The notes below the pieces were generated by a model. It saw only the letters and a program-made list of their open reading frames with translations. It was not told where the DNA came from and did not search any database. DNA of 64,000 nucleotides from positions 18,832,241-18,896,240 of the forward strand of contig CM049318.1 of the NCBI GenBank assembly GCA_026874595.1, in the 5' to 3' direction. Below are positions 8,985 through 21,894 of this stretch, piece by piece. Both the position numbers and the translations under genes were made by a program. Source of the DNA: Sipunculus nudus. Its lineage: Eukaryota; Annelida; Sipuncula; Golfingiida; Sipunculidae. The stretch's first letter is position 1; each line of letters opens with the position of its first letter.

Positions 8985-10716
8985 CTGGACGAGAATACAA
9001 ATTGGTATTAGCAGTTAAAGCAACAGCATGATAGGGTAATACATGCCGTGAAACAGAATTATTACACTGGGGCAATTTAAAATGTGACTATAATTAAAAA
9101 TCTTTAATGTATCACAGTCCCTTGACAAGAATATGGGAATGCATGGAGATGATACTGAAACACGAAATGCTTTCGGTTCATTATATTTAAGATCAAAGCC
9201 ACAAATGATAGTATATGGATGCTTTTCTTCTAGAATAAAATGAACATTATTTCGAATGAGCCGATCCAGCAATGCTAAGCTGCCAGTGTTTCAGCTAAGT
9301 TCAGTTGAGAAAATGCGACCATTGATTGCACAGTTGTCAGATAAACGATGTTTCTCTGGTCCGGTACTTACTTCCATTGTAAAATAAGTGCTCTCATATT
9401 TTCAAAGGAAATACCTTACATTTAATAACACTTAAGCAAGCATCTAAGAATAAGGCTTTTGCGAATCTTACCTGTTAGTGGATTACAGCTGTAAGTAAAT
9501 TAACAGCTAATGTGTCCGTGTTGAGGCTAATGGTCCACATATCACATACTGTCCATTACTTGATCATTAGTAAGCATACATTCCCGAACACATCACCGAA
9601 ACGGTGCTCGTTAAAATCAGATATATTAGACAGCAGCTGTTGCTGTAAAATATACAAAAGCATTTGTCACTTTAATATGCAAATAGTCAAAGGCCATCTT
9701 CCTCAGGTACTGCTTTCCCTGAGTTTTCGTCATCGGAAGGACGTAATAGATGTACTGGGGATGGAGAATTTTCAGGTATGTGTATCACTTGATGCCAATG
9801 AACAAATTGAGAAAAACACAAAATTGACGCAAATATGAGTGTGAAAAAAATCAATCAATGTTACATAGAGCAGTGCTTTTCCTAGTCTTTTCAATAAGGA
9901 AGTATATCAGACGGTGAAGCGAAAGCATTTATACATGCAGTAGTGTCAACTCCTCTGTTTATTATTTCCTATTCTTGATATGCTGTTACGTTGTGTAATG
10001 CATTGTACATTAAATTACCTAATTCTAGATAAGGCATTTGCAACCAGTCCAAAGCGCCGCCGCCCAAGTGATATGCTATGTATCCAAGTATCCAAGACCT
10101 GTACATAAGATGCTACACGGATATGCTACCAGTAAAGTACAGATGCATTGTGAAATACAGATGTTAATGAAAAATGCGAATTCGTAGCTTCAAAGCTGTG
10201 CAGGCTGTAGCTTCGATTTGTATATATGAGATGCTGGTACTGTTTAATCACACACAAATACAATTTGTGTTCAAGCAATGCAATTGCACCGAAACTGCCA
10301 CGTTCAAAAATGAAAATGGTTGGTAGTAGATGATTTTGATATGCAGTTCATGTAAAACAAGTTTGACAACAAAAGAGTGTAAAGAAACCTTTTAGTTCTG
10401 CAATCTGAATCCCACTTTAATTTAAGGATTTGGCCTCGGGTCAAAATCGCTATTCCATTTGAAACATTGCCGATATTGAAAAAAAAAACTTGCCGCATAT
10501 AGATTGTCGTGTAGCATCCGCTCGCCCTTATCAGCATGGCAAGTTTAATTCTCGAGACCCCTTATGGTTTAACAATTGTGCATAAACACAAAAAAACATT
10601 AAATTTTCATTTTAAATTGTCCAAAAAATAACCAAGTGTGAACAAAATCTAATCCAATCAGGAGACCCATAAGATGCACCTGCCATCTGAATATATCTGG
10701 CGGCGCATGCATGATT
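8985..10716. other. Unassigned sequence
   Basis: Short frames only, with no motif, repeat or coding bias that I can support. Confidence 0.5.
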
Positions 10717-11174
10717 GACAGTTGTTACGACCCATATTGTAATAATTGGTTCATAATGTAATAACGGCCCATATTGTAATAAAAACGACCCATAATGTAA
10801 TAATAGCCCATAATGTAATAAAAAACTGCCCATATTGTAATAACTATACCCTGCCCATATTGTAATAAAATCGCAAGTGGGTAAAACGGCCCATATTGTA
10901 ATAAAATCGAAGGTGGGTAAAACGGCAAATAATTTTATAAATCAAAGTTCATGCAAATTGACTTAGACAATTCAAATATTGACTTCTCGTGACACGAATG
11001 TGTAAGTGAACATACAAGTATGAAAAAACACTGGATTACATAATGACTATTTGTTTAAAACGGTGACCAAGCTAATATGAGCGAAATATGGCCATGATTC
11101 ATGATTATCCTTTTGTTGAATCAGTGTTTAAATAGGGTGATAAAGTATTTAAAGTATTTAAACAAGATAATAGA

Positions 11175-11176
<2 letters not shown>

Positions 11177-11222
<46 letters not shown>
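11177..11222. repeat. (TA)n inside foldback-like copy 1
   Basis: Pure alternating TA. The same site in copy 2 (61644-61701) is longer, so the tract changed length after the copies separated. Confidence 0.95.
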
Positions 11223-11225
<3 letters not shown>

Positions 11226-11805
11226 CCAAAATGTAAATATTTTGTCAATTTTAACAGATAAAATATACAAAACTCTCATTATCGATACATTTTAATGTAT
11301 TTTAATTCTTTTTAAAATATAAATGAAAGTTTAAATTTCAGTGCGTTTTGCTCAATGTATCATAGAGAATATTTTATAATATCTCTCGAAACCTCCCGAG
11401 ATTTGGAAATTATCAATGGAGGTACTGCTGCAATTTTTTGGTGCCTATATATGTACTGGTTAAGATGTCTTAGGTTAACATGTATAACACGTGGCATAGA
11501 TTAAGAGCTTTCAACGCACGTATTTGAATTAAAACCTGGATGCGTCATTCGTGCGATTCAAGAGTTTAAAATTTAATTTTTAAAAATAATTAGCCCAAAC
11601 AACAAAACAACAATTTGAAAATGCCGGTTTCTGTGTTCTAGAGGTAGAGCATAGGGCGCAGAGCGGGGAGATTCAGGGGCGTAACCAGGTTTGAGGGAGG
11701 GCAAGGAGCCATGATTAGTGGCGGATCTAGAAATTCGAAAGTTGTAGAGGGGGGGGGGGGGCGCTAATATGCATACATGGGTACTATGAAAGCTGTTATA
11801 TATAC

Positions 11806-11811
<6 letters not shown>

Positions 11812-11843
<32 letters not shown>

Positions 11844-11886
11844 GTATATATATATATTATTATTAAAATGATAATAATAGTTATTA

Positions 11887-11935
<49 letters not shown>
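11812..11935. repeat. (TA)n followed by (ATT)n inside foldback-like copy 1
   Basis: The compound tract matches 62286-62395 in copy 2 but with different repeat numbers. Confidence 0.9.
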
Positions 11936-14387
11936 CGTTATATTTTAGTGTATGAAAATATGATTTTTTTATTCAATTGTGAACCATGGTTTTATTAAGG
12001 TTAGTAACAGGTTCATGGAGAGGGTATGGGAGGGGGCAGGATATTATGTAAATGACACTAAGCGTGTGCCCTGTCATTCTTGAGCTTAAACATATGTTAT
12101 TGCAATATAAATATGTTATTACAATATGGGTCGTTTTTCTCACTTCCCGTTTTATTACAATATGGGTAGGGTATGATTATTACAATATGGGTCGTTTTTA
12201 TTACAATATGGGCCGTTATTACAATATGGGCCGTTTTTTATTACATTATGGGCCGTTATTACAGTATGGACCAGTTTTATTACAATATGGGCAGGGTATG
12301 ATTATTACATTATGGGTCGTTTTTATTACAATATGGGCCGTTATTACATTATGGGCCGGTTATTACATTATGGGTTGTAACAACAGTTCTGTTGGACTTT
12401 GGGCTAACGTTAACGCCGGGTGGGAAACGAGGTCATGTTAAAACACACGGAGTTCGGACACCAGGTTGGAAAACACAATTTTTTATTCAGTCCTTTCCTA
12501 ATACTTCAGGTCATAATTTTTTTAGCCAAAACGGTTACTATCGGTTGTAAATTGGTTGTCCAAACTTCTCAGAAAGTTTTTAAAGTCATTTGTATTTCAT
12601 GTGGTCTATACGTCTATATGAGTGATCAGAGCACCTTATAAAAATACACGTAGCTTAAACTTGAGCATTGACACTGGAAGTGGCCAGATAAGGTTACAAC
12701 TAGTCGATAGTATTCTACTTAACAGTACGCATATATTTTCTTTCTTTTGAAAAATTGATTAGTTGGCACTGTGGAACATTTTATTACATACCTTTCCTAC
12801 TGCTATGTGAATCGATCATCCAAGGTGGCAAAATTCATCCAAACTGAAATGTACATCAATACCAAGATGTAAAATTGATGGCGTTACCCGTCATGAAACT
12901 AATCAGCATTATGGCTGATTTATTGTCGTTTTGTACGGATATTGTTTTTTTTCCTGCGGAGCGTTTGGTTGTTTCCTCAGTGGAATTCCGCAACTTACAT
13001 TGGTTTGGATTTAAAATGACAGCACAATTTTTCATACACCTACCTCATCCAAAGGTTTATTCACAAATGGCCGAGTGTAATGTATCGCTGTTTTCCGATC
13101 TTGCCGGATGTTTTTCGATGGTAAGCCGATGTTTAATTATATTTCCCAATTTATAGCTTTATCGATATATCATTATAAGTTTACAAATATATGTGAAGAT
13201 ACAGTTAATTGATCGGTAGTTTTAGTTTCCATAAGCATACGTCATTAACAACAATATATACATGCATCATAAATAAATTATAGATTTATAACCAGTATAT
13301 ACAAAAACAAAATATAATCAGAGAAGGATTATAATATGTAAATAATCATAAAATTATTTGAAATATGACAGTTAATAAAAATATGTTAATCTCAGAATTT
13401 TAAAAATGATAATTTAAAAGTAAAAACACGGGGGGGGGCAAGTAATGAAGCTGGTGGATAGGGTTAATTGATCTAAAATATTTTTTTGCATGATTTATCT
13501 CTGCGGTGACCAAGTCTGCACTCAAAGAAAAAAATATTCTTCATGGTTAAGAACCCACATGGTTGTAGATATAACTATGGATCCTTCTTGACCTCTTTTC
13601 TCCGTGAAGAGGTTCCATCGGGCACTTAGAGGATTGTGCCAAGACCATAACTTATAATAAGGTTCCAGATGGAACCTGTGTTTTACATATATATAGACCG
13701 AATTGGTGAACTGCCTGTTCGTACGGAACACATGGGAGGATAATTACGAATGCCCTTTGCTGGACACGTTCAGTTGTTGCTGACTTTGTATTGACAAGTA
13801 TAGGCCTAATAATGGACTGAAATTATTTTTGAGGTCAAGCTAATTTTCTTTAGTCGCTTGAAGAAGTGTAACCTTGGCCAAACTCTAGCCACTAGCTTTT
13901 TAATATGAGTGTTCACAGATAGTTCAATCCGGATCCACACGCCAAGTAGCTTAAAAGTGCTAATTTTTCAAGAAAGGTTCCCTTGGAGTGGCGTGATGTT
14001 CAGATGAGCTTTATGCGTGTACAGCAGCATTTCTTCCGTCTCTCTGGCGTTGATTTACATGAAGTTTTCACTGGACCAGAGCTTGATGGATGTTGCAGCT
14101 CGTTGTAATCGGCTGTCTACTGCTGTGTCGAGGACATCAGATATTGTGCTATCATCTAGATACGTATTAATCATGGCCCTGTCCAACTTTCACTGTTCAC
14201 TGATATAAACAATCACATACAAAGGGCTCAACCACGGCTCTTGGCCAGTTGCAGATGGAACGATATGATTACAGACGGATTGATAGAAGCTTATAATATT
14301 AAATCAGTGTCATGTTCATGAAATGCGACATCTTGTCAATTTCTAATTAACAGAGTTCATATTTACCATTCCCTTAAAATTCTTCAA

Positions 14388-14416
14388 TTATTATTATTAT
14401 TATTATTATTATTATT
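14388..14416. repeat. (ATT)n microsatellite
   Basis: About nine uninterrupted ATT units. Confidence 0.95.
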
Positions 14417-14857
14417 GTCATCATTGTTTTAGGGCCAAAACATCTTTTTTTGCAAATAGTGCAATGAAACAATTTAAAAAGAAGAAACTCATAAAGTATT
14501 TTTATTCACAACTTTATATTAAGGCCAGCTGCTAACAGACACCTGCCAGTCAAAGTGGATGGTTTAATTATCCACCTGGAGAAAAAGTTAACAAGAGGCA
14601 TTCACCTCTTTTTTCCCAAACTGGAAATGGATCTTTATTATTTGGGTATTTTATTTCAACTCAATGATCGTATTCGAATAACACCGAACCACCTTCTCAA
14701 ATCTCATCCCCAAATCATACTCAGACACAAAAAATACTTTTCTGGTCTTGTGTTATTTTTTTTATTTTTAATCCAACATAAGATCATTTAAACCCTGCTA
14801 CCATAGTACCTGTCAGATCTGTTTAGACTGGACAGGTGTTACCTGCATCTCGTCAAC

Positions 14858-14859
<2 letters not shown>

Positions 14860-14926
<67 letters not shown>
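14860..14926. repeat. (TA)n microsatellite
   Basis: About 33 uninterrupted TA units, among the longest pure TA tracts in the window. Confidence 0.95.
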
Positions 14927-14928
<2 letters not shown>

Positions 14929-16394
14929 TACCTACAGGTGGAAGTACACATTGTAGAGTTTGAATGGTCTTAAGTTTCTTATGGAACCAAGTGCCACCTG
15001 ACACTGTTACCGGATATGACTGGTGCGGCTGTTCCAAACTATAAATGTGATGTTACCAACTACGCGGATACGTTCTCTTATATTTTATGACAGGCAGTCT
15101 ACATTTTAATTAAGCTTTCACCAATAGATAGGAAGTTTTATAAGGTCTTATGAGTAATTCAGTTTTGGATTTTAGTTTATATATTCCTGGGAAAGCTTTC
15201 TTTGGTCAATAAGGGTGCAAACCATTGAGGATATTTTTTTTTTCATTTTCTGTCTTTTTTTCTTTTATACTTCTGCCCGTGTGAATCCCTCTGCATATGT
15301 GTTGAATTCCTGATCCTGTGGATAAAAGCTTGGCTCACACGGGATTCTACATTCGTAGATTCATTTTAGATAGGAGCCCTTTTCCACGATATCAATGCAA
15401 TATGTTGAAAGAGCACGAAAATGTACCCGTATTGCTAGAATTATGACTTACGTTTGGCTAACGGTCCCATATTAAGGCTTACTTGGTCGTACTTTTTTAT
15501 TATTATTTACATTCGGTAAATTTATGTAACTTTTAACAGCACCGTGGTAGCAAAATGTTCCAGCTTTGAATTACAAATAATGAATCACCTATCTTTCTTC
15601 AAAATAGCAAATACTGATAGCATAATTAGTGTGACTTTCAAGTCTATTAAACCGAGACCGATATACGAAATGGTGTTTATTGCCACATGACGGAAACGAC
15701 GTTACTTTTTATTCAAAAATGGAAACGCCCACAAATGGTGGATATCCTGTACATCGGCAGAAAAAAATATAAAAAAAAGACATACAGAAAGACATACGAC
15801 CATTAACAATAACTCAATGGTAATGAACGAACCTTTTGGAACCAGTTCCTAGTGATTTGACAGTATTATTAATAATTTATTCTCCTGCATATATATTTTG
15901 TAGGTTAAAAGGAAGGAACCTGTTAATATAATCTTTAATCTACTTTCAACAAGGGGTAAAGCCGCTGATAGCTATGCAATAAGATCTGAATAGAAAATAA
16001 ACATACATATGTGAGTTTATCTTTACTCCAAAAACAATCGGATCGTGAAAGTTTTCATTTACAATTAAGATTAAGATATTTTCCAATAATCATCGTCGTT
16101 ATATGCATTATTTCTCTTATCTTTGTTTGTTTTAAACTCACGTACTATAACCAAAAACAGTAAAATTTAATGTTTCAAAACGTTTGTTTATGAGTTAATG
16201 TTTCACTAAGTGCTATGTTGGCATACGTATCGCTAGTGTAGTGTTATATGTAAATTCATTTATATACACGGAATATATTAACATTGGGGATATTTATACT
16301 TGAACCGCGGGGAGGAAGCGGAATTCTTACCCTTGAATAGGCCAACCTTTACAAAGAGCACCTCTAGTAAAATACGTTTCCTGGATTCCATTTT

Positions 16395-17935
16395 AGCTCA
16401 GCTGACTGTAAGTCATCTGAGCTATAGCGATCACTCTTTGTCCGTCGTCCGTCTGTCCGTATGTCCGGCCGTCCGTCCGTCTGTCCGTCCGTCTGTCCGT
16501 TAACCTGGCACAAATCGTAACCGCTGGACCTAGAATCTTGTAACTTTACATTCTGATAGGTCCATGAAAAATCTCCTTGGAAACCAGAAATTAGGTCTCT
16601 GTTACCCATATCCTTTGAGCTAAAGGGTCCCAAAGTACCCCCCAGAATAGTCAAAAATTTCATACAAAAACTTCAATATCTCATTAACTACATCACTGAT
16701 TGTCATAATATTTTGCATACATATTGATCATGAGTTGTTTCATCAGTGTCTGCAGACTGGTGGCGCCACCTGTATTTTTCGATTTTTTACGTATTGTTTT
16801 CTCTATTTTTGAGACCTTTAAAACTGTGAACATCTGTCAATAGGGCACAAATTGTAAAGACTGGACCTAGAATCTTCATTCCTCAAACAGTGAGAGACCT
16901 ATGGAAAGTATCCATGGAAACCTGAAATAAGGTCTCTGTTATCCATATCCTTTGAGCTGTAGGGGGTCCCAATTACCCCCCAGAATAATAGAAAATTTGA
17001 TAAAACAAATTGCAACATCACAATAACTACAACACTGATGGTCATGATTTTTGGCATATATATTGATCAAGAGGTGTTCCATTAGTTCCTGTAGACTGGT
17101 GGTGCCACCTGTATTTTTTTTTCAAATTTTTACAATTATTTTACTCTATTTTTGAGACCTTTAAGGATTTAATTATCTGTCAACAGGGTACAAATCGTAA
17201 CGACTGGACCTAGAATCTTCATTCTTTATACACAGGGAGACCCATGAAAAGTATCCATGGAAACCTGAAATTAGGTCTCTGTTACCCATATCCTTCAAGC
17301 TATAGGACTCCAAAGTATCTCTCAGAATAATGGACAATTTGATACAAAAGCTGAAGTATCTGATCAACTAATGTAGAGATCACCATGATTCTTTGCATGG
17401 ATATTGATTATGGAACGTTTCATCAGTTTCTGCAGACTGGTGGCACCACCTGTATTTGTTCGGGTTTTTTTACGAATTTTTTTCTCTATTTTTGAGACCT
17501 TTAAGGATGCTGTCATCTGTTAACGTGGCACAAATTGTAACAACAGGACCTAGAATCTTCATTCTTGTCATGCAAGGAGGCCCATGAAAAGTTTCTATGG
17601 ACACCTGAAATTAGGTCTCTGTTACCCATATCCTTCAAGCTATAGGACTCCAAAGTATCCCTCAGAATAATGGAAAATTTGATACAAAAGCTGAAGTATC
17701 CGAACAAGTGTTTTTATTAGTTTCTGCAGACTGGTGGAACCACCTGTATTTTTTTTTAAAGTTTATGCATTTTTTCTCTATTTTTGAGATATATAAATAC
17801 AGTCACAATCTTGGCCTGTTGGTTAATCTGTTTGATGCTTCAGTTGAATGGGTATATACTACCATTCAGATGATAAAATTTCCTTTGGCGAATCTCTTTC
17901 CAGTCAGCTGAGCGTCATGACCCATGGGTCACTTG
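16395..17935 (+). mobile_element. Second Helentron/HINE-like element with tandem core
   Basis: It opens 'agctcagctgactg' after TTTT and soon runs into 'cgtccgtctgtccg' repeats (16439-16500). It ends with a perfect palindrome gacccatgggtc (about 17919-17930) followed by 'acttg' and TTT. A 13-base inverted repeat lies just inside the ends (gctcagctgactg at 16396-16408, complement at 17901-17913). This matches the plan of the 4626-7289 element (short inverted ends, 3' hairpin, T/T insertion site, minisatellite core) with different core sequence. No protein is encoded. I recognise the opening as a common bivalve repeat style, from memory and not from a search. Confidence 0.75.
16507..17700. repeat. 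~340-bp tandem repeat, three full units plus a partial
   Basis: 'gg(c/t)acaaat.gtaa' followed by 'ggacctagaatctt' recurs at 16507, 16844, 17187 and 17527 (spacings 337, 343 and 340). Each unit carries 'ctggtgg.(g/a)ccacctgtatttt'. The last unit is internally shortened. Confidence 0.92.
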
Positions 17936-17939
17936 TTTA

Positions 17940-20900
17940 TCATTGAAAGTCATGTCACGAGGAAATTAAAAACATATCAGAAATAGACTCCTCAGAGACT
18001 TTTATATTTTCTCCTAATTCATATAAATTAATTGTTTTTATTATTTAACAAATAAAGTCTACAACATTCGCATTTTTGTCAACACTCCCAAAAGTATAGC
18101 CGTGAAGATATTTTGCCGATTCCTTTTAATTGCTGTTTTCATTCTTGGTCGTTTACTTTAGTCTAAAGAGAACGGTAATGTACATGCCCGGTCTATGTAG
18201 AATCAATGTGACAAGGCAAACTTATCTGAAGTTTGGATTATAATATACACGGTATATACACTGGGTCAATGCGAAAAGGAAAAAGATTAACCTGAATCGT
18301 TCGTTTATAATATGTATAAAACCCTGACCCCTGATGTAATCATGGTGCAAATGCCAACCATAAATAAGAATACCAAGATTCCTTGAACACTGATGGAAAG
18401 ATACACTTGCAGGGCTAACAGATTACATATTCCGTTCAAGTTGCTCATCAGATCCTATATTCTCACCTCGATCTCTGGACCTTTTCTTGATCTTAAACTA
18501 TGATTTCATGTATTCCTAAACCTATTTTCTCTGTCCAACTTGATCCCACTTTCTCGTTTGGAGATGATCATCTAATTTATTTAGGCTTCTCTTTGTATCT
18601 GCCCCTGTATACCATTCTTAATTCGGATCCTGCATTCGGTTCTGGATCTGATCCCATATTCTCTTCTGGATCTGATCCTGCATTATACTCTGGATCTGAT
18701 TCCATATTCGGCTCTGGATCTGATCATCTATTCATTTCTGTATTTAATCCTGTATTCTTTATGGATCAAATCCTGTATTCACTTCTGATCCTATAATCTC
18801 TCCTGGATCTGATCCTGTATTCTGTTCTGGATCAGTGCAACACATTATTACTCAGAATCATCCAGTGTCAATAACTGTTAACGTTGTATTATAATGGGTT
18901 ACGCGTATAGACAGCTGTAAACTATGTAAAATAACTAAGATAACTAGATAACTGTAAAAAAATGCTGAAGCACAGCAAGGAATTCATAGCCATAAAGTTT
19001 ACTGCAGTTTCATCCATCCAATAATAACACAACCAGAGGTCATGGCTCTGACCAATCATAATGTCGGTGATATTACACTTTATTTTAATAATTCCTTACG
19101 GAAATTTTCACTCGGCATGCTTGGGGAAAATCAAAACTCAATAACCACAAAATTTCTTACATCAAACCTTGCTCTATGGTTCGTCTGGTTTCCTCAGAAC
19201 ATATAAGATAAAATTAATCTGCATCCATAAAGAAATTTCGCAGCGGTCATATACAGATGCCGATATGATATAAGTATCCCTTCACGGCGGTCTTATGTAC
19301 AATTTATAACGATATCTGGATAGGCTTTGACCATATGTTCCAATAACACAGATGAAGCGAGACTATTTTTCACGTATCCAATCAGACATTCAGCCCCCCT
19401 GGTGGCTTGTCTTACACAAATCAAACAAACTTCCTATGAAAAGGTTCCCGGGAGGATAATGAAAACGCTTAAACATTCTAGGGGATTAAGAGGGAAAATA
19501 ATAAAAAGATACCGTTGTATACATCGTCTATGAGACGCAATGGTGTCCCCTGCCTCAAGTTTAGGTCAAATCTACGTTACCTGAGGGAGAAACACTTCGG
19601 AATTTTACTTCAAATATAGAAAAAAGGATAAGATTATATGGCACTTACTATTATTAACTACAGCATTTAAGCGAGCAACCCTTTTCCATAGTTGTATAAG
19701 CCCACATGCAAAAAAAAATGTCTTTACCAAATAGAAACTCATACTTAGTAGAACAAAGAAAAGGTTTTCTAGATAACAATGTTACCATTAATTAAGGCAG
19801 CAGAACCTAAAAAAGAAAAGACATTTCGTTGAATGAATTTAATTTGTACGATCCCATCATGCTCCTTTTCAAGGGCAGGCGACCAGGGCTTGTAATTATC
19901 GTCTGCCTTTGTTGAGTAATATAAACATGCGTTGGAAAAAATGTTTAATTATATATCATATAATTTCGCTCTACACGAACTTTTCGTTTTGCTGTTCTAG
20001 ACTCGAATATTCAGTGATAATCTTCTCCAATAGGTGTCGCTACTGAATGGCCTTTTGACAACCGGAGGTGTGGTGGCCATGACTGCTGGCAAATAGATAA
20101 CTTTATATTTCATAAGTTGATTGGCCTTTTTTATCGGAGCTATCGACACACGGATATAGTTTGCCGGTTAATGTCGATAGGACTATATATGTTTATGGCA
20201 GAAATCGTCAGCAGCACATATTAAGCTGTGTGTTCATGTGCGAATATAAGCGTATATGCGTGGAAAAAAAAAATCCCTCATATGATTATGAAACTAAATG
20301 ATATACGTCTGCCAGTTCATGCATATACGCATACCAAAGCACATGGAAACACACCTATTTTTTTGTCACGCATATACCCACATACGCTCACATGGAAACA
20401 CTGTTTGATACAAATAAAGTCTTCATGTTGTCGTGGCCGAATAAAGCGGTTATGGTTCACGAGGGCTCTTCAGTCAGTACCACTGTAATGCTGAAAGCTC
20501 ATATAGCGAGATATTTTGGTGTAATAATCATTTTCTACGCGACCAAATACTCGCATAACTTACAAACTCAGCGAGGTGACATGGACAAGACCCGAATCAA
20601 GAGAAGATAAAAACTCTGGAAGCAATGAGGCATCGGCGACGGGATCTCGGTCAAACATCAAGTCACTAAGTAGAGAAGTGCAACAGGGACAGAGACAAAA
20701 TAACCACGGAGTTATAGAACAAAATTGACAAAATGAATTAATCCAATGGGAACGATATCTACGTGAGTGGAATTTGAAATTGATAGGAGAGAAGGAATTC
20801 CCTTTTAAGGCGCGAGAAAACTGTAAAAAATGTGGCCAAATTCATCTCACAGAAAAGAGTACTGGGTGACTTATCTGAGCAACAAGTATCGGGAAACTAG

Positions 20901-21890
20901 AAATTGCACATAGAATTTGAATGGGCTATAACTCGACATATTATTTTTAGACTTTACAACAGAAACGTCAGAGATTATATACAATTGTGGAAAGCAAGTT
21001 CGCTTCTGGCGTGGACAATTGTACATTCAAGGTAAGCCTAATTATGCCCAGAGCAACCAGGAGTGAGATAATGGACGCTAATGCAGAAATATTATAAAGG
21101 ATATTAGCTTACTGGTCCCCGAGTCCCAATGCAACAGGCAGGCATAGGATTTAATGCTGTTAAGTAAATCTGTAAGAACGAGACACGAGCTTTGCCGTGA
21201 CGTGGTGGCGTGTTAACTTTCCGCGAGAATTTTCTTCGGGTCGAGGGCGCCACACGATCTGGTAATTAAAGACGTTTAAATGGGTAATCGAGCTACTGTT
21301 TACATCCAACATCGCACAGTATGATTTACGGTTTTGAGCTTTTCGCACCATGTCCTGTCCGTCAATACCGGAACATATGATGACTGTATGTGTCAGGTTT
21401 TCTGGTCGATTGTGCCCTGTGTTATTTGTATACATATGTTTTGAAACGTTTTGTCACCAATGGATATTTATGACTATTTTTATTTATTGGTAATGTATGT
21501 TTTTATGTGGTATTCTCAGTTCTGATGCAAGGAGGAGCTGTCGGTTAAATGAGGGTTACTTTCTCTCCATTTTACCATTAAAAAAAATCGAACTTATATG
21601 GAATTTATCTAATATTTACATCAGAGCTCCAGATAGAATGTTTATAATTTTGATCGGAGTTGGGAATAGTTTATGCAAGTTTTGTACACAGAAAACATTT
21701 GATATTTTATTATTTTTTCTTCTGTATACTGCCAATAATAAACTAAGCTTTGATTGCGAGAATGTTTATGAAAAGGTGACTTAACCAAATATAAGTAATT
21801 CGTGAATATTTCTAGTGATATTAAAACACGGTTAATGTGTGAGGTTTAGGAAATTCAGAGAAGAGAAGACAACTTTTTTATTGGATACAA
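17940..21890. other. Unassigned sequence around one minisatellite
   Basis: No gene is supported. Apart from the 24-bp minisatellite near 18.7 kb, this stretch has no motif or repeat structure that I can support. Confidence 0.5.
18625..18840. repeat. 24-bp minisatellite
   Basis: Units beginning 'tctggatctgat' start at 18641, 18665, 18689 and 18713, exactly 24 bases apart, with diverged units on both sides. Because 24 is divisible by three, the + strand reads as an S-G-S-D-x repeat (frame 18500-18796). There is no other sign that it is translated. Confidence 0.88.
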
Positions 21891-21894
21891 CATA

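Larger units (their letters stand above)
10724..12381. mobile_element. Foldback-like element with minisatellite TIRs, copy 1
   Basis: The element starts gttacgaccc and ends gggttgtaac. Each terminus is built from tandem ~17-25-bp units of the type 'cccata(a/t)tgtaataa' (10724-10925), which occur in inverse orientation at 12105-12381. The two termini therefore form a long inverted repeat of about 200-270 bases. The flanks carry gacagtt (10717-10723) and aacagtt (12382-12388), a 7-bp target duplication with one difference. The interior holds (TA)n near 11177-11222, a G-run near 11749, (TA)n near 11812 and (ATT)n near 11880-11935. No transposase frame is present. Frames across the termini that repeat 'ITIW/YYNMGRF' are translated minisatellite. 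A near-identical copy lies at 61180-62842. Foldback-type elements with repeat-built TIRs are known in Drosophila (FB) and sea urchin (TU). A relation is inferred from structure only. Confidence 0.88.
12389..16390. other. Unassigned sequence with microsatellites
   Basis: No gene is supported. Frames such as 12875-13156 (93 residues) show no family signal. Apart from the two microsatellites listed separately, I see only low-complexity AT-rich DNA and a short G-run near 13431. Confidence 0.5.

Noticed and set aside
10724-10925. Regularly spaced short repeats that could suggest a CRISPR array
   Set aside because: The units are nearly contiguous with no unique spacers, occur inverted at the other end of the element, and lie in animal-type DNA.
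12052-12441. 129-residue frame with repeated ITIWVVF/YYNMGRF phrases (and the similar 62477-62935 and 61181-61420 frames)
   Set aside because: These are translations of the minisatellite units in the foldback-like TIRs. Both strands and several frames give similar phrases, and nothing resembles a protein family.
18500-18796. Secreted or structural protein with GSD repeats
   Set aside because: The repeat arises from a 24-bp minisatellite divisible by three. There is no signal peptide, and the rest of the frame is AT-rich filler.
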